Assembly: GCA_024529925.1 (NCBI GenBank)
Contig: JAFEUB010001050.1
Span: 521,001-585,000 of the forward strand
Origin: Ophthalmolycus amberensis
Taxonomy: Eukaryota; Chordata; Actinopteri; Perciformes; Zoarcidae
Direction: 5' to 3'
Length of the DNA stretch: 64,000 nucleotides
Shown: in pieces, positions 15,098 to 26,870 of the stretch
How the letters are laid out: the number at the start of each line of letters is the position of its first letter
Numbering within the stretch: position 1 is the stretch's first letter
Notes under the pieces: model-generated
The model's database searches: none
What the model saw: the letters and a program-made list of their open reading frames with translations, nothing else
Told to the model about the DNA's origin: nothing
Program-made: the position numbers and the translations under genes

Positions 15098-15134
<37 letters not shown>
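15092..15134. repeat. (TG)n microsatellite
   Basis: About 20 TG units, one interruption, followed by gagagatatata. Confidence 0.9.
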
Positions 15135-15136
<2 letters not shown>

Positions 15137-15626
15137 AGATATATATCTCTTCTACAAGGGTATGCCTACTGTGTTTGTGTGTTTGTGTGTGATTTGCCAC
15201 TGATAATTTGGCGCAGGATGCTGACACTTGTGTCATCTGGAGCTTTACTTCTCCAGAGACATTGATATCATCGGCCTCATTTAAACATCCCTGCTGTGAA
15301 CGCATTAGGTGAGCTCCCCGTGTGAAGTCGCTCACCAGGTGTCCCCTCGGCTCGTCCTAACCACTTTGAACGGAGACAACGGTGTCTTGCCAGCCCCCGA
15401 ATGGCTCTGCGGTGCTGGTTATAATCGGTGGTGTCAGTGAGGAAATGGATCAGCTCATCGCGGTGCTTTTGCAGAGGGTAGACAAAGCTTGAGGGTGTCA
15501 TATGACCCTTAACATCTATGCAGATAACCTTAGTTTCCATGAAATGCCCTGGTGTCAGGAACCAGCTCTGTTATTTTCTGCATTCACACCACTAAGTTCC
15601 ACCCATTTTCTGTCCCTGTAGTCCTT

Positions 15627-15818
15627 AACATCCTTTTTTCTCTTCTCTTCTCTCCTCTCCTCCTCTCCTTTTGTCTCCTCTCCTCGACTCATTTCTCCTC
15701 TCCTCTCCTCTTCCCCTCCACAACGGAAAAAACAGTCACAGTAATTAATAATTATAAGCTGTGGCAGGCAATAAAAAGAAGCATGGGGGGAAGAAGAAAA
15801 AGAAGAAGAAGAAGAAAC
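15627..15818. repeat. Polypyrimidine tract followed by polypurine tract
   Basis: 15627-15720 is almost pure C/T on the plus strand (tctcctctcctcctctcc type). 15780-15818 is almost pure A/G (gaagaagaaaaagaagaaga type). Confidence 0.9.
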
Positions 15819-16234
15819 AGGTTTCTCTCTTTTCCCCGTCCCGTCCCCTTTGACATGTAAAGCGTGTAAACTTGGCAGGGCCAAATTGGTTGATTGCGGG
15901 CTACTGATGTGACCCATCTGGGGTTGAAACATTGTATTAGGGCTTCGCACGCTATTCCTCGCCACTCCCTCAGCTCAGCAGCTCACCCCCCTTCACCCCC
16001 CTTCTGTCACATGAGGAACAGTTGCAGCACTGTTGTCGGGTGAGGAGGATGTGGATATTTGCTGTGTTTATTTTGTGTGTGTGTGTGCGCGCAGAGTGTG
16101 TGTAACGGGAGACCGGCCGCCAAATGGACGGTCCAAACCCAGCAGCAGCTGTGTGTCCTGTTGAAGTGTCCTTGAGCAAAACACCACATCGCTCCCTGAC
16201 TAAATTGGATATGTGTCCATGTTTTTACATTGTG

Positions 16235-16238
<4 letters not shown>

Positions 16239-16281
<43 letters not shown>
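16239..16281. repeat. (GT)n microsatellite
   Basis: About 21 uninterrupted GT units. Confidence 0.95.
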
Positions 16282-16282
<1 letters not shown>

Positions 16283-16846
16283 ATTCTTAACTGTAAGTGG
16301 ATCAGGATCTGGAGTGATGTGTGACAACTTCTCTTAACTGGAACAGTGCTGCAACTCTTTGCATAAGAAACAGCATAAAGAACACTCCAATTGTAATCCA
16401 CAAAAATCACTCTTACTTTTTATTATTTTAGAATCAATTGAAATGTTGTATTAATAACGTGTAATTGTAAAATTGATACATCGTGCAACTTCTGGTCATG
16501 GTTTTGTTTATTCAGCTGGAATGTCATCCCACCAGATTTCCCAGCAGAACAACAGAAAACAAGCCACAGTTTACGAAGCCCTTATGCAATAGAGGGGGAA
16601 AGAGGATGCCTCGCCTCGCGTGAGTCGCTCACAGTGACACAGCAGTGTTTTTGAGCTGCTCATACTTTCCCAAATCAGAGATATTACTGTTATTCCGGAC
16701 ACATCCTGAAGCTATTGCAGAGGAATTTCTGTGGTCCCGCTCATAAATCAGACTTCAGCTGCAGGCAGAAAATACTGGAGGACAGGCCTGCATAGTGGAA
16801 TACAGCGCAGCTCCAGAAACACATGTTCTGCACTTCTACCTCAGTG

Positions 16847-16931
16847 CACAGGTCTCAGCTGCAGGGCGATACAAGAGCCGAAGTGGAAGTTTATATGCTG
16901 CTAGGCCCAAATGGTGGTTTACTGACACACG
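16847..16931 (+). repeat. 85-bp perfect direct repeat, copy 1
   Basis: Identical, base for base, to 17498-17582 (offset 651). It starts cacaggtctcagctgcaggg and ends ttactgacacacg. The flanking sequences differ at once on both sides. Confidence 0.95.
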
Positions 16932-17497
16932 CATTTGGTTTGAGGTGTCTCCGTCGCGGCCTCAACGTCTGGAAATCCAATGTCGAGTTTATGGAGGAAA
17001 AAACTATTATCTGTCTTCAAATCACTTCAAATCGTCCATTTGTTTAATGTCCGGTGCTGAAGTGGACTTTTGAGCTCTGGGTGGACAAAGCAGCTACTTC
17101 AGTTTCTGAGTCTGAGGTTTAGAAACTCATAAAAGCTGCCATCTCACGTCTCACTCAGTACAGCAGTTAGATGTGATAAGATGAAACTTTGAGGATTTTT
17201 ATCAGACAATCTGGTCATTGCAGCATCAGAGAATAGAAGAGATAAAAAAGTAACACATGAGTAGATGTTTGAAAGTAGATGCCACTTTGTTTGGCGCACA
17301 AGTCATAGAGATACTTCTCCACTACTAAATTAAAAAGGTATTATATGAAACAGCCTTGATTTTAACTTAATGTCGGGGCACTTGAGGTGGAAGAGACTTT
17401 CTTAGATGCAGAGTAATGCTTTAAATGAAGTGTCAGCATGGAAACGGAGCTGGAGGCTCAGATCTGCGGGTATGGGCCCGGGTCCAGCGGTGTTGCC

Positions 17498-17582
17498 CAC
17501 AGGTCTCAGCTGCAGGGCGATACAAGAGCCGAAGTGGAAGTTTATATGCTGCTAGGCCCAAATGGTGGTTTACTGACACACG
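17498..17582 (+). repeat. 85-bp perfect direct repeat, copy 2
   Basis: The second identical copy; see 16847-16931. Neither copy has an open frame that extends into a recognisable protein. Confidence 0.95.
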
Positions 17583-18848
17583 GTGTAATGTGAGGTTCAT
17601 TAGCGTGGAGGCGATAATTGCGCTGGGTAGTTTGAGAAGTGTGCCGCGCGTTAGGCCCTGGTGTTCAGCACAATTGTAAGAATTTCTCCTTGAAGCCTTT
17701 CTGAACCATGTCCTTTTAGATTCCCTTGCTTGTTAAACGGAATGTTTTGCAGAAGAAAACCTCCATTAGTCACATCAGGACTCTAACCGTTGTTGGTTTT
17801 GAAGAGTTGACAGATACATGCATGCGTTCCTGTTTGATTACATTTCTATCTCCAGCTTGAAAACAAATATCAGATGCACATGATCTCATCTTGCATTTCA
17901 TCCATGATTTTTTGTAAGCAGCTGTCTTTCTAAGTAACCTAAATCCTAACAAATCAAATTACAAAATGACTGGATGGTACCTACTATTTACATAAATCAA
18001 ATTAGCCTGCGAATCTTCCCCGAAACTTTTTCCACATTTATCCCTTGCCTCGCCTCGACATTGCAGTGCTGCTCTTCACCATCTGCAGCTTTCTGCAAAG
18101 TTAAAATCAAGTATCCTGCAGCAATCAGACATTAAGGAACCTTTTATTTTCCATGAAAATGGCCAAAACCGAAGGTTATATATGTAAATTGGACTGACTA
18201 CTTCCGACTTTGCTTCCGTGACAAGCCGAGTCCCATCTTTCAACACATGTTGATGAGATCATCTCCAGGGTGAAACACACAAACAAAGATGTGTCATAAG
18301 CTCAAGCAGAAAAAAAGGCTGGACCACCTTTGACACAAATAAGGACTCACCAAACCGCGTGAACCATTTGGATTAAAGGGATTCAGGCACTCTGAAGAGA
18401 CAAATTTAAAGACAAAATTGGTCAAGAAAAAGTGCGTCAAGCTTCAAAACACTGAGTCCTACATTTCCAAATAATGCAGTTGAATTGCATCTTTTTGTGA
18501 GACCTTTCTCACATAGGCCCACATCTGTCCAAATCCACTCCACTAGTTTGCAACGCAGGGCTTTCTGTTCGAAAATTTCCCTCTCGAGCTGTGTGTCATC
18601 GCTGTGACATCATCAGGGTTTTCGTCTCTCACTGGACAAAGCTCCTCCAGAAGTAGCTGTTTTGCAGGTTAAACAGCGTGTTGAATATTCCCTCAAGTGG
18701 GTGGGGGGGCAGCGGAGTCGGCAGCTCTGCGTGCAAAGTGAGAAAAATAGTCTTCCTATTCAGAGCGACAGCCTGTTTGGAGAAGGCAGACAAGTCGGTG
18801 TTTGTTTACCCTCTGAAAATCTCATTGGTTGTTTGGGAATTAAACACA

Positions 18849-19051
18849 ACACAACACACACACACACACACACACACATACATACACTCATAGCGTCACG
18901 CCAACACCAGATGCCAGGAAGTACAGTGGCGACTGAGTGGCATCCACAGCAAAGCCCCGCCATGCGTGACTCTCTCCTGACTTTTCCTCTTTTAGCAAGC
19001 TTGCGTGATCTTAACATCACTCCCCCATCATGCCCCCCCCCCCCCCCCCCC
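18849..19051. repeat. (CA)n and poly-C tract
   Basis: CA repeat 18849-18879 and a run of about 19 C at 19033-19051. Confidence 0.9.
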
Positions 19052-19985
19052 TCTATATCCTGCCCTCACACACAAACACACGAGTATATCGCCTGCTGGG
19101 CGATAGAGCGGGGGGGTATATGTCCTCTCCCTCCCTGAGCCAAATGAAGTAATCGGAGCAAACACTGTTAGTATAAAGAAGCTTGGATTAGAGTGTTGTG
19201 GTGACATGCGAGGGGCACAGATGGGTGGATGTGAAGTGGACAGTCACGATATGTCCAGACCTGACAAAGGATATCTCGCTGTGCTCACCTCGACTTCTTT
19301 TCAACTGTGCTGCCACAGCTCACGTCTGAATTTTTAGAAAAGCTGATGCTTTCGTTGGAGTGACGCTGCCAGTAGCTAACACTTTGTCCTCTTGTTCGGT
19401 ACTTTTACACACAAGTATTAAAAGACAATATTAACGCTAGTTATGACGGGTATATTTGCTGTACGTGGTTGTAAATCTGTACTCACATTTTTGCCTATTT
19501 TCTAAATTCTTAAGATGTCATGTCAAAAGGCATCATCATGTTTGATGTTTTGATGCTGAGATGCTTCTGGGTCGTTTTTTTTCTGCGAGCAGCCAGTGTT
19601 TGCCTGCCGCCCCGGATCTAATACCCTGCAACCCAGGGACGAGGTGTTAGGAGGATAATCAGATTACTGTTGGGTTAGCGTGTCGCTTAATGAATTAGCT
19701 CTGTCAGAGGCCAAATTGTTGTGTGATATTGTTGGTGAGAGACGCAGGAGACGGGTCACTCACATTAAAGCGAAGCTGACGGGTGACGTGAAGGAAGATC
19801 AAATCAGGCAGAAACTATCCCAAAAATACTGTCTTTGGATTTATTTTATTTTTCCTGAAAAATCAGCTTTTGGTGGGGCGACAACCTTAAATTGAAATGT
19901 GACTGTTTGTATGTGGAGAGAGAGACCTTAAATACTGCATTATGCTATTGCTCTCGATTACCTGCCTCACAGATTGGCCCTGGTC

Positions 19986-20028
19986 CTACACACACACACA
20001 CGCACACACACACACACACACACTCACA
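19986..20028. repeat. (CA)n microsatellite
   Basis: Interrupted CA repeat, roughly 20 units. Confidence 0.9.
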
Positions 20029-22148
20029 CAGAAGCACAGCGGATACTGAACACCTCTGATAGTGTCTACTGACTGACAAGTTAATGGCTTTCATGCATTA
20101 AGCATGGTCGGCATCGTGGCTATCACTTGACCCCTGCACACATTAACCACCTCACCTGTGTGTTGGCGTATGTGTGTGTAGCGTTTTGGTGAGGGCTCTG
20201 CAAGCGACACACTGTTCACACTTGTACTTTATGTCAATACATCTTTTAACTTATTGTTCCCAGTGAAAGAAAAATCACGTATCGCCAAATTGTGTGGTTT
20301 TGATTTGTTTCACGGAAGGATTAGATGTCGCTTCATGGGTTGAGAAACTTCTCCTTCCTCTCAGACTAAATGAAGCATTTAAAATCTCATTGTTTTAGTT
20401 AAAATGCATTGTCACGAAGCTTAAAAGCCAATGTTTTTTTTCTAGGGACAGCGACATTTTGCTCCCGCAGAGTTTCAGCAAAGTGCCATAAAATAACTTT
20501 TATACTCTTTTCTTTCCGTTCGTCTATTTAACTCAGTACAACTCTTCTCATTAGTGCATTATGTCAGCCACTTTGTACTCACGTTTCCTCCACTAAAACG
20601 ATGCCTCTCTTGAGTTCAAGCCCAGCGAATGAGCACAACTTGTTGATGTCGTAAAAGTGCTCCGTGGTTAGCATTTGTTTAGCACTGCGTGCTGCAGCAG
20701 CATTAGCGTAGTTTCCCTCCCCATATGGATTCAGCCTGGGGGACCATCCGTCCGTTATTATTTTCCTCAATGGGCCGAAACAGCGCCATCATCTTTTCAA
20801 CAGATTACCTTCTTGTTATGGAGAGGCTGCATGGATTAAAAACAAAAGAAAGAAAACAAATGTTAACAGGATCAAAAATAAAAATAGTGAAAGGTGTGGT
20901 TCTTCAGAAAAGACCGCAAAGACCGAGTGATGATTGCTTTCGACTGGCCAGCGGGGAGGAGAACACGAGGGGGATAATCTAAGGCTTGTGCTTCTTTCTC
21001 CCTGTTATTGTGAATAATGCCAGTGACACTAGTTGGCACGCAACACAAGGAACCAGCAGAGCTGCAGACTGTAACCTTCGCTCTGCTCTCCGTCTTTCTT
21101 TTGCCCTCCTCCCCTCTCATGCAGGAATGCAGACTGAAAGACAGGGCTAGAGAACTAATAATTATTCCCTGAGTTGTTGTTAAGAATTCCCTTTCTCCGT
21201 GTGAATTAGCAGAGGCACTGGTGCGTTTTCTAATGAAAAACTCAGTGTAGGACAACTGACTGAAATGAATGAGCTCCATAATAAACACTTTATGGTCGTT
21301 TATTCTATACATTGTAAGTCAACGGCCCCGTGCTCTGCAGTACGTTTGTTCCAGTCTAGATTTTGATGAAGTCGACTTTTTGGACCAAGGCCTGGACCTA
21401 AATAACTCAATTTATGAGGAACCTGAAAAATCTGTTTCCATGCTGCTTGTTTGTTTATGAAGCACGAGAGGTTTTCATTTCAAATGCATCTCTTAATTAA
21501 ACTCAAAATCTGGGAGATGGGCTTAACAGCAAGCAGCGAATGTTCACATAAACTTTACAGTTTGAGGAAAGACGCGCTGCGCGTTCATTTCCAGCTATTG
21601 AATCTCAGACCGCTCGTGAAAATGGAGATTGTGCGCGAGCACAGAAATAGAAGACTTGTGCTTTATTGTGGCCAGGTGGGGTTCCTAAATGCAAATTTTA
21701 TTAACCGCCAGCTTGAGAGAGCAACAGCCATCTTCATCAAAACAGGAATCCAAGGGGAAAGCTATTTATCGAGTAACCACGCCAACACACACTGAGCTGA
21801 TGTCCCTTACAGTGATGAAGTGTGTATCTCAGATGTGCACACATGGCACAAAGATTCCATTATTTTGTCACCTTTGTGCGTGAGAAATGTATCAGTTCGT
21901 TCTATCAATTTTACAGTCGGCTAACCAGAAGAAGGAAATAAAAGTACTTTACCAAGGATTTTGCCTTTTGGGCTTTAGCTTGGTAGAAAGTGCGTCAATA
22001 GTTTCCCCACAAAAGTCAAAATATGCCTGGACACCGAGGTCCCCCAAAAGGAAATGAATTCTATCTCTATTTGAATGAGCTAATCAGAGGAAGTTTGTGA
22101 TAAATAGAGACGCATAGGAGAGTGGAGAATAGGCCTGACAATGGAGGT

Positions 22149-22166
22149 CCCCCCCCCCCCCCCCCC
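22149..22166. repeat. Poly-C run
   Basis: Eighteen consecutive C; comparable runs are at 1875-1890 (G), 9388-9399 (G) and 30295-30310 (G). Confidence 0.9.
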
Positions 22167-22503
22167 ATGACTCCCTTGTGTTTGTCATTTTCTGCAACCG
22201 CGAACTGTACATGTGATTGTGCACGTGTGTTGTCATTCGGCCTCCGGGCCGGGTTACTGCTCGGATATGTGTGTGACTCACGAGGGAGTCCGTATCCTGA
22301 GTTCACCCCCGCTGAGCAGACTGAAGGCCGGGGCCGACGCTGGTGCTGGTGGAACGCGCCAGATCCCTGGCAGCGGCAGGCAAACTGTAGCGTCTTGTTG
22401 TCTTCAATTAAAAAATACACTGTTGCATTCATTTGGGTACAGTCAAATTAAAAGCTTTCCTGCGTAACTGGCTCATCTCACGCAACACATGCCTGAATGC
22501 AGC

Positions 22504-22508
22504 CTGTG

Positions 22509-22570
<62 letters not shown>

Positions 22571-22585
22571 TGTGTGTGTTTGTGT
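22504..22585. repeat. Long interrupted (TG)n microsatellite
   Basis: About 40 TG units with TT and TA interruptions. Confidence 0.95.
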
Positions 22586-23963
22586 AAGCGGAGAGCATTT
22601 CATGCTGAGGCACATTCTCCCCGGGCCTTCATCCATTTGCATCCTGTTAGTTTTTCTAATTGTCTGTATAAATATTGTACCACGTTGGCTTTATGTTGTG
22701 GTACATTTTTTTCCAAAGCTTGACAAGGCAAATTTAGGAGTGTTTAGACAGCCCTTTAGCTGGTGTGTCACTCTTTCAATGGGTTCATCAGAAAAAAACA
22801 TTTTTCTCCGCTGACAAACACCACGCTCACATAAAACATGTGCGCCACAATCAGTCATATTCTCTATTTATAGAAGCAGTGTGTGTGTGTGTGTGGAGTG
22901 TGTGTGGCGCCAGTTTTTATGATGCTCCCGTGTATACAAGCCACATACAGTAGCAGTACACAGTTGCCATACGAGTCTGTTTTGCCCGAGGGCTCATGCG
23001 TGGAGACAGATCACTCCTGTACAACAGTCGTGTGTCTGTTTGCCAAAAAAAACAGAGAAGTGGAAACAATTGAGTTTTGCATCCCGACCTCCAATCTGTG
23101 TGATCCCGTTTGCTCGGCCATAATATCACTTCCCCTTCACTTCAGCATCTAGGCTATTGTTTATGTTCTATTCAGGATCAGGAATCACATTTTGTATTTT
23201 TTTCCCCTTCCTCAGAGAGAGACTTCCTGTAGCGAATCCACATGCACACTACTCTCAAAAATCCCTCACTCACGTTAGGATCTCCTCTGAAAGATGATTA
23301 TTCGTGATTCATGCCGGGACGACAAGAAAAGTCCTTTCTGTAAATGTGGTTTAGTGAACAAAAAAAGGCTTTAAACCCTGGCAGTCCCTCCCTCCAACTG
23401 TAATCTTATATGTCACAGTGGAATACATTGTCATCCAAAACAATATCGGGGAAGATTAGCGACCTCAATCCAATATTAATACTGGTATCAAGGGTGATTG
23501 AAATTTGAATGCATACTGTTTATATCCATCAAGTGGAACGGTAGGAACCAAGTGGAAAAAGCTTCTGTTTATCTTCAGGAAAATATGAAAAGCGCCAAAA
23601 ACTTTCTGTCAGTGAGTCTTTTTTTCTTCTCTGTGCCACACTGCAAAAGAAAAAGAAAAAAAAAGTTGAAATGGTAAGGGTTGGATTTGGACAGGCCGAG
23701 ATCCGGACATTTGATCTGTGGCATAATGAAGTATTAGCTTCCATTACAGTGCAGGCTTAACCTTTTTGCGGAGCACCATTGAGCGCTTGCCAGCAGTCAT
23801 CAATATTTAACAGCTGTTGCTATTATGAAATTCTTTATGGGCTAATGTGGCTTGCCGGCTTGCACGCAAGGCCTTGGCCGGCCGCCAGCCCACTGTCAGG
23901 AGGAGGGGGGGGAGATTGACAGACGGCTCGCTCGCGTGACAACCAGCCCTTGATCGGCCAACT

Positions 23964-23966
<3 letters not shown>

Positions 23967-23998
<32 letters not shown>

Positions 23999-24154
23999 TG
24001 GTGCTGCTGCTCTCTCTGCTGTGGATTTCCTGTGCCTGCGGGGAGAGCGAGAGAGAGAGCGAGAGACGGTGAGAGAGAGAGACAGAGAAGAAGAGCGCTG
24101 AGGGAAGGGGGCGGGAATAGGCAAAGGAAGTGGCTGTAAGCCAACCCGACCTCA

Positions 24155-24185
<31 letters not shown>
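23967..24185. repeat. CT, TG, GA and CA microsatellite cluster
   Basis: (CT)8-(TG)8 at 23967-23998, GA-rich 24044-24090, and (CA)14 at 24158-24185. Confidence 0.9.
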
Positions 24186-24188
<3 letters not shown>

Positions 24189-24464
24189 CTCTCTACTCAC
24201 GCAAGCCTTGTGGAAGGGGAGGGACTGCTGTGCAGCACAGCGTTTCGCATGTTCAGGTCCGGAGCTCTTTTTTTACAAGCCAAAAACCACAGCAGAGGAT
24301 CGGCTGCCAAGAGATGGCAGTGGCACCCATGCTGCTGCAAATCAGGGAGACGGAAAGCCTGCATGCAGATGTAGGTAGTATGGATGTGATTGGGCGTCAC
24401 TCATTAGCAAAACACCAAACCTCTGACAGAGAAAAAACTAATAATTTCGGATAAGATTACTTCT

Positions 24465-24845
24465 TACCAGGGGTGGGGAAAATATCAGATCCCTTGCTTG
24501 AGTAAAAGTAGCAATATTGCAATATATAAATACTTCAAGAAGTAAAATTATTACTGCATCAAAATTGTGACTTAAGTAAAAAAAGTATTAAAATATTATA
24601 GTATTGGATTATTATGACGAATGCATTAATGTTTAATGAGCATTCTACCGTTAATTTAAACTATTTGACATACTGTTGGGTAGTTTCTTCTACAACAGTG
24701 CATACGATTTTTTAAAGATCGTCATATGTTATATATGATATATCACAGTAACTATAGCTGACAAATAAATGTTCAGGGCGGTCCTCCACTACTTATTACA
24801 TATTACCTGAACTGGCATTAATTGGAGATAAACTTAGCTGAATTT
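24465..24845. repeat. Diverged AT-rich repeat resembling hAT-derived teleost sequence
   Basis: Starts aggggtggggaaaatatcag and contains ttgcttgagtaaaagtagca and acttaagtaaaaaaagta. These phrases are typical of fish non-autonomous elements ending CAGTGGTGGAAAAGTA. Only one end is visible, next to the GC-rich block. Confidence 0.45.
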
Positions 24846-25632
24846 CAGGAGCAGGACCACACCTCAGCCACTCGCCCACTTCCGGCCACGCTCCTATAAA
24901 TACCTACCCACTCCAAGCCTCGGCACACTCGAGTTTCTGCACGCAACCGGAACACCACGCATGTACGCCGCGCACCACGCACGTACACCACGGACGCCGC
25001 CACCCGCCATCGACAGGGTCCGGGCAGCCAAACCCGCGATCTCCACCTCGCCGACCAGCCGCATCCACCCGCCAGAATCTGACAATACGAAGAGTCGGAC
25101 TCACGGCCGTCCTCCTGTTACCCACATCTCGGCGGCACAGGGAGACCCGCTACCTCCCGACGCAGACAACGGAAACGTAACTCCAGCTCTCTCCTTCTTC
25201 GCTCGCTCCAGACCCAGCTCAGGAACGAGCCTCCGACGACTCTAGCTGCCCGGCACGCAGCGCCCAAGACGCCGCCCCCCCCACCCGCGCTCCAGCAAGG
25301 TCCCCCATCGACGACTCACCAGCCGATCGAGACGCGCCAGCTGATCGCCAACTCCACCACAGTCCGCCTGCAGAGCATCGACGCAACAAGCTCCTCACAA
25401 CTATCCCAAAGCCACGTTAGGAAAACAAACAAACACAATGTACCTACATGCAATCACTCCGGCGCGACGCCAACGACCGTGACGCCACCTCGCACCCCGA
25501 GGCTCCGCCCCCCAACCCACAAGTTCCGGGTTGCCTAGGTCGCAGCGCCTCACCTCTCATCCCCCTCCACCACCAAAAAGGAAAAGAGAGAAGAAAGGGG
25601 AAAGAGAGTCGACGCAACAAAGCACACCGAGA

Positions 25633-26161
25633 CCTGGCACCGGGTGCCAGGTCTCCTTGCCTCTGTCCCCCTCTCTAAGTCCTGGCACCGGGTTGCTAGG
25701 TTCCCTCTCCTCTGTCCCCCTCCCCTATTCCGCTTTCCTACCACGCATACTCTTCCCACCAGGCAGATTCCTGGCACCGGGCTGCCGGGTCTTCTTGCCC
25801 CCGTCCCCCTCTCTAAGTCCTGGCACCGGGTTGCCAGGTTCCCTTTCCTCTGTCCCCTATGCCGCTTTCCTACTACGCATACTCTTCCCACTAGGCAGAT
25901 TCCTGGCACCGGGTTGCCAGGTCTTCTTGCCTCTGTCCCCCTCTCTAAGTCCTGGCACCGGGCTGCCAGGTTCCCTCTCCCCTGTCCCCCTCCCCTATCC
26001 CGCTTTTCCTACTACGCAGATTCCTGGCACCGGGTTGCCAGGTCTTCTTGCCTCCGTCCCCCTCTAAGTCCCGGCACCGGGTTGCCAGGTTCCCTCTCCT
26101 CTGTCCCCCTCCCCTATTCCGCTTTTCCTACTATGCCGATTCCCGGCACCGGGTCGCCAGG
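25633..26161 (+). repeat. Composite minisatellite with nine hairpin units
   Basis: Nine copies of cctggcaccgggttgccagg (each able to fold on itself) start at 25633, 25681, 25770, 25819, 25902, 25951, 26023, 26070 and 26142. Spacings alternate between short (about 48) and long (72-89), so the true unit is a pair of about 119-138 bp. The spacers are C/T-rich (tctgtccccctctctaagt). Confidence 0.9.
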
Positions 26162-26270
26162 TCTTCTTGCCTCCGTCCCCCCTCTAAGCTGCCCCCCTCT
26201 CTAACCACAACAAACGCAACGACCGAACGCAGCAATCAACAACGAACCGCAACAACGGAACGCAGGACGC

Positions 26271-26285
26271 CAGCGCCCCCTGGCC
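26271..26285 (-). promoter_or_regulatory. Candidate CTCF site inside the GC-rich block
   Basis: The minus strand reads ggccagggggcgctg; the core CAGGGGGCGCT is a classic CTCF half. About 12 of 15 consensus positions agree. Confidence 0.3.
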
Positions 26286-26870
26286 ACCTACTTCCAGCAA
26301 CCACAGCAACTTGCCGGGACACCGGGCACCGGGATGCCAGTGACCCCACCCCGCCCACTTCCAGCGATGGACCCACACATTGGCCAACAACGATGCCGCT
26401 CCCTCTGCCGTCTCTTGGGGGTTCTCCACGGCGGACGACATCGCAGTAGACCAGCCTCGGATCTCGCAAGCAGATGCCAAGTCGGTTCCCCCCATGCTAT
26501 GAAATCGGACCAATAGTAGCCGCAGCCATCACGTGGGGCCGCGGACGGGCCAGCAAGTCCATTCCTTAAACTCCTGACAACCAGCAGTCGGTTACCCAAT
26601 CATCAAATGACGCTGCGACACCCGTCCGCCAAGGGCGCGTCCTCGACGCAGCTCACGTCTGGGCCACCGCAATGCCATGGCTTCTCGGTTCCCATTCCAG
26701 AAGTTCAGCCCGCCTGCAGACACCCGGCCAACATCGGGTCGGCCATATCCAACGCCGTCTTTAGACCCACAAATCCCCACTCGATCTTGCCGACCAGCGC
26801 ACAGGCTTATTTTGGGGGTCTGCAAGGCCCGGGAGCCGCAGTGGATCCGCAGCTAAGCCTCCCCTAAACC

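Larger units (their letters stand above)
1..24464. other. Non-coding region, presumed large 5' intron of ahrr
   Basis: No reading frame here resembles a known protein, and none has both splice borders and conservation that I recognise. In particular I did not find the AHRR bHLH motif (SKRHRDRLN type) on the plus strand. The content is unique-looking AT-rich sequence with microsatellites and repeat fragments, listed separately. It is most simply intronic, because the first visible ahrr exon starts mid-codon. Confidence 0.6.

Noticed and set aside
16795..17679. Shared peptide (QVSAAGRYKSRSGSLYAARP) in two frames as a possible duplicated exon
   Set aside because: The identity is at DNA level over exactly 85 bases and ends abruptly without splice sites, so it is a DNA duplication, not an exon pair.
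25531..26204. Two plus-strand frames of 178 and 186 codons in the GC-rich block
   Set aside because: They are translations of the hairpin minisatellite. Some unit lengths (132, 138) are multiples of three, which keeps frames open by chance, and the protein is only a repeat of Pro/Ser/Leu/Thr words.
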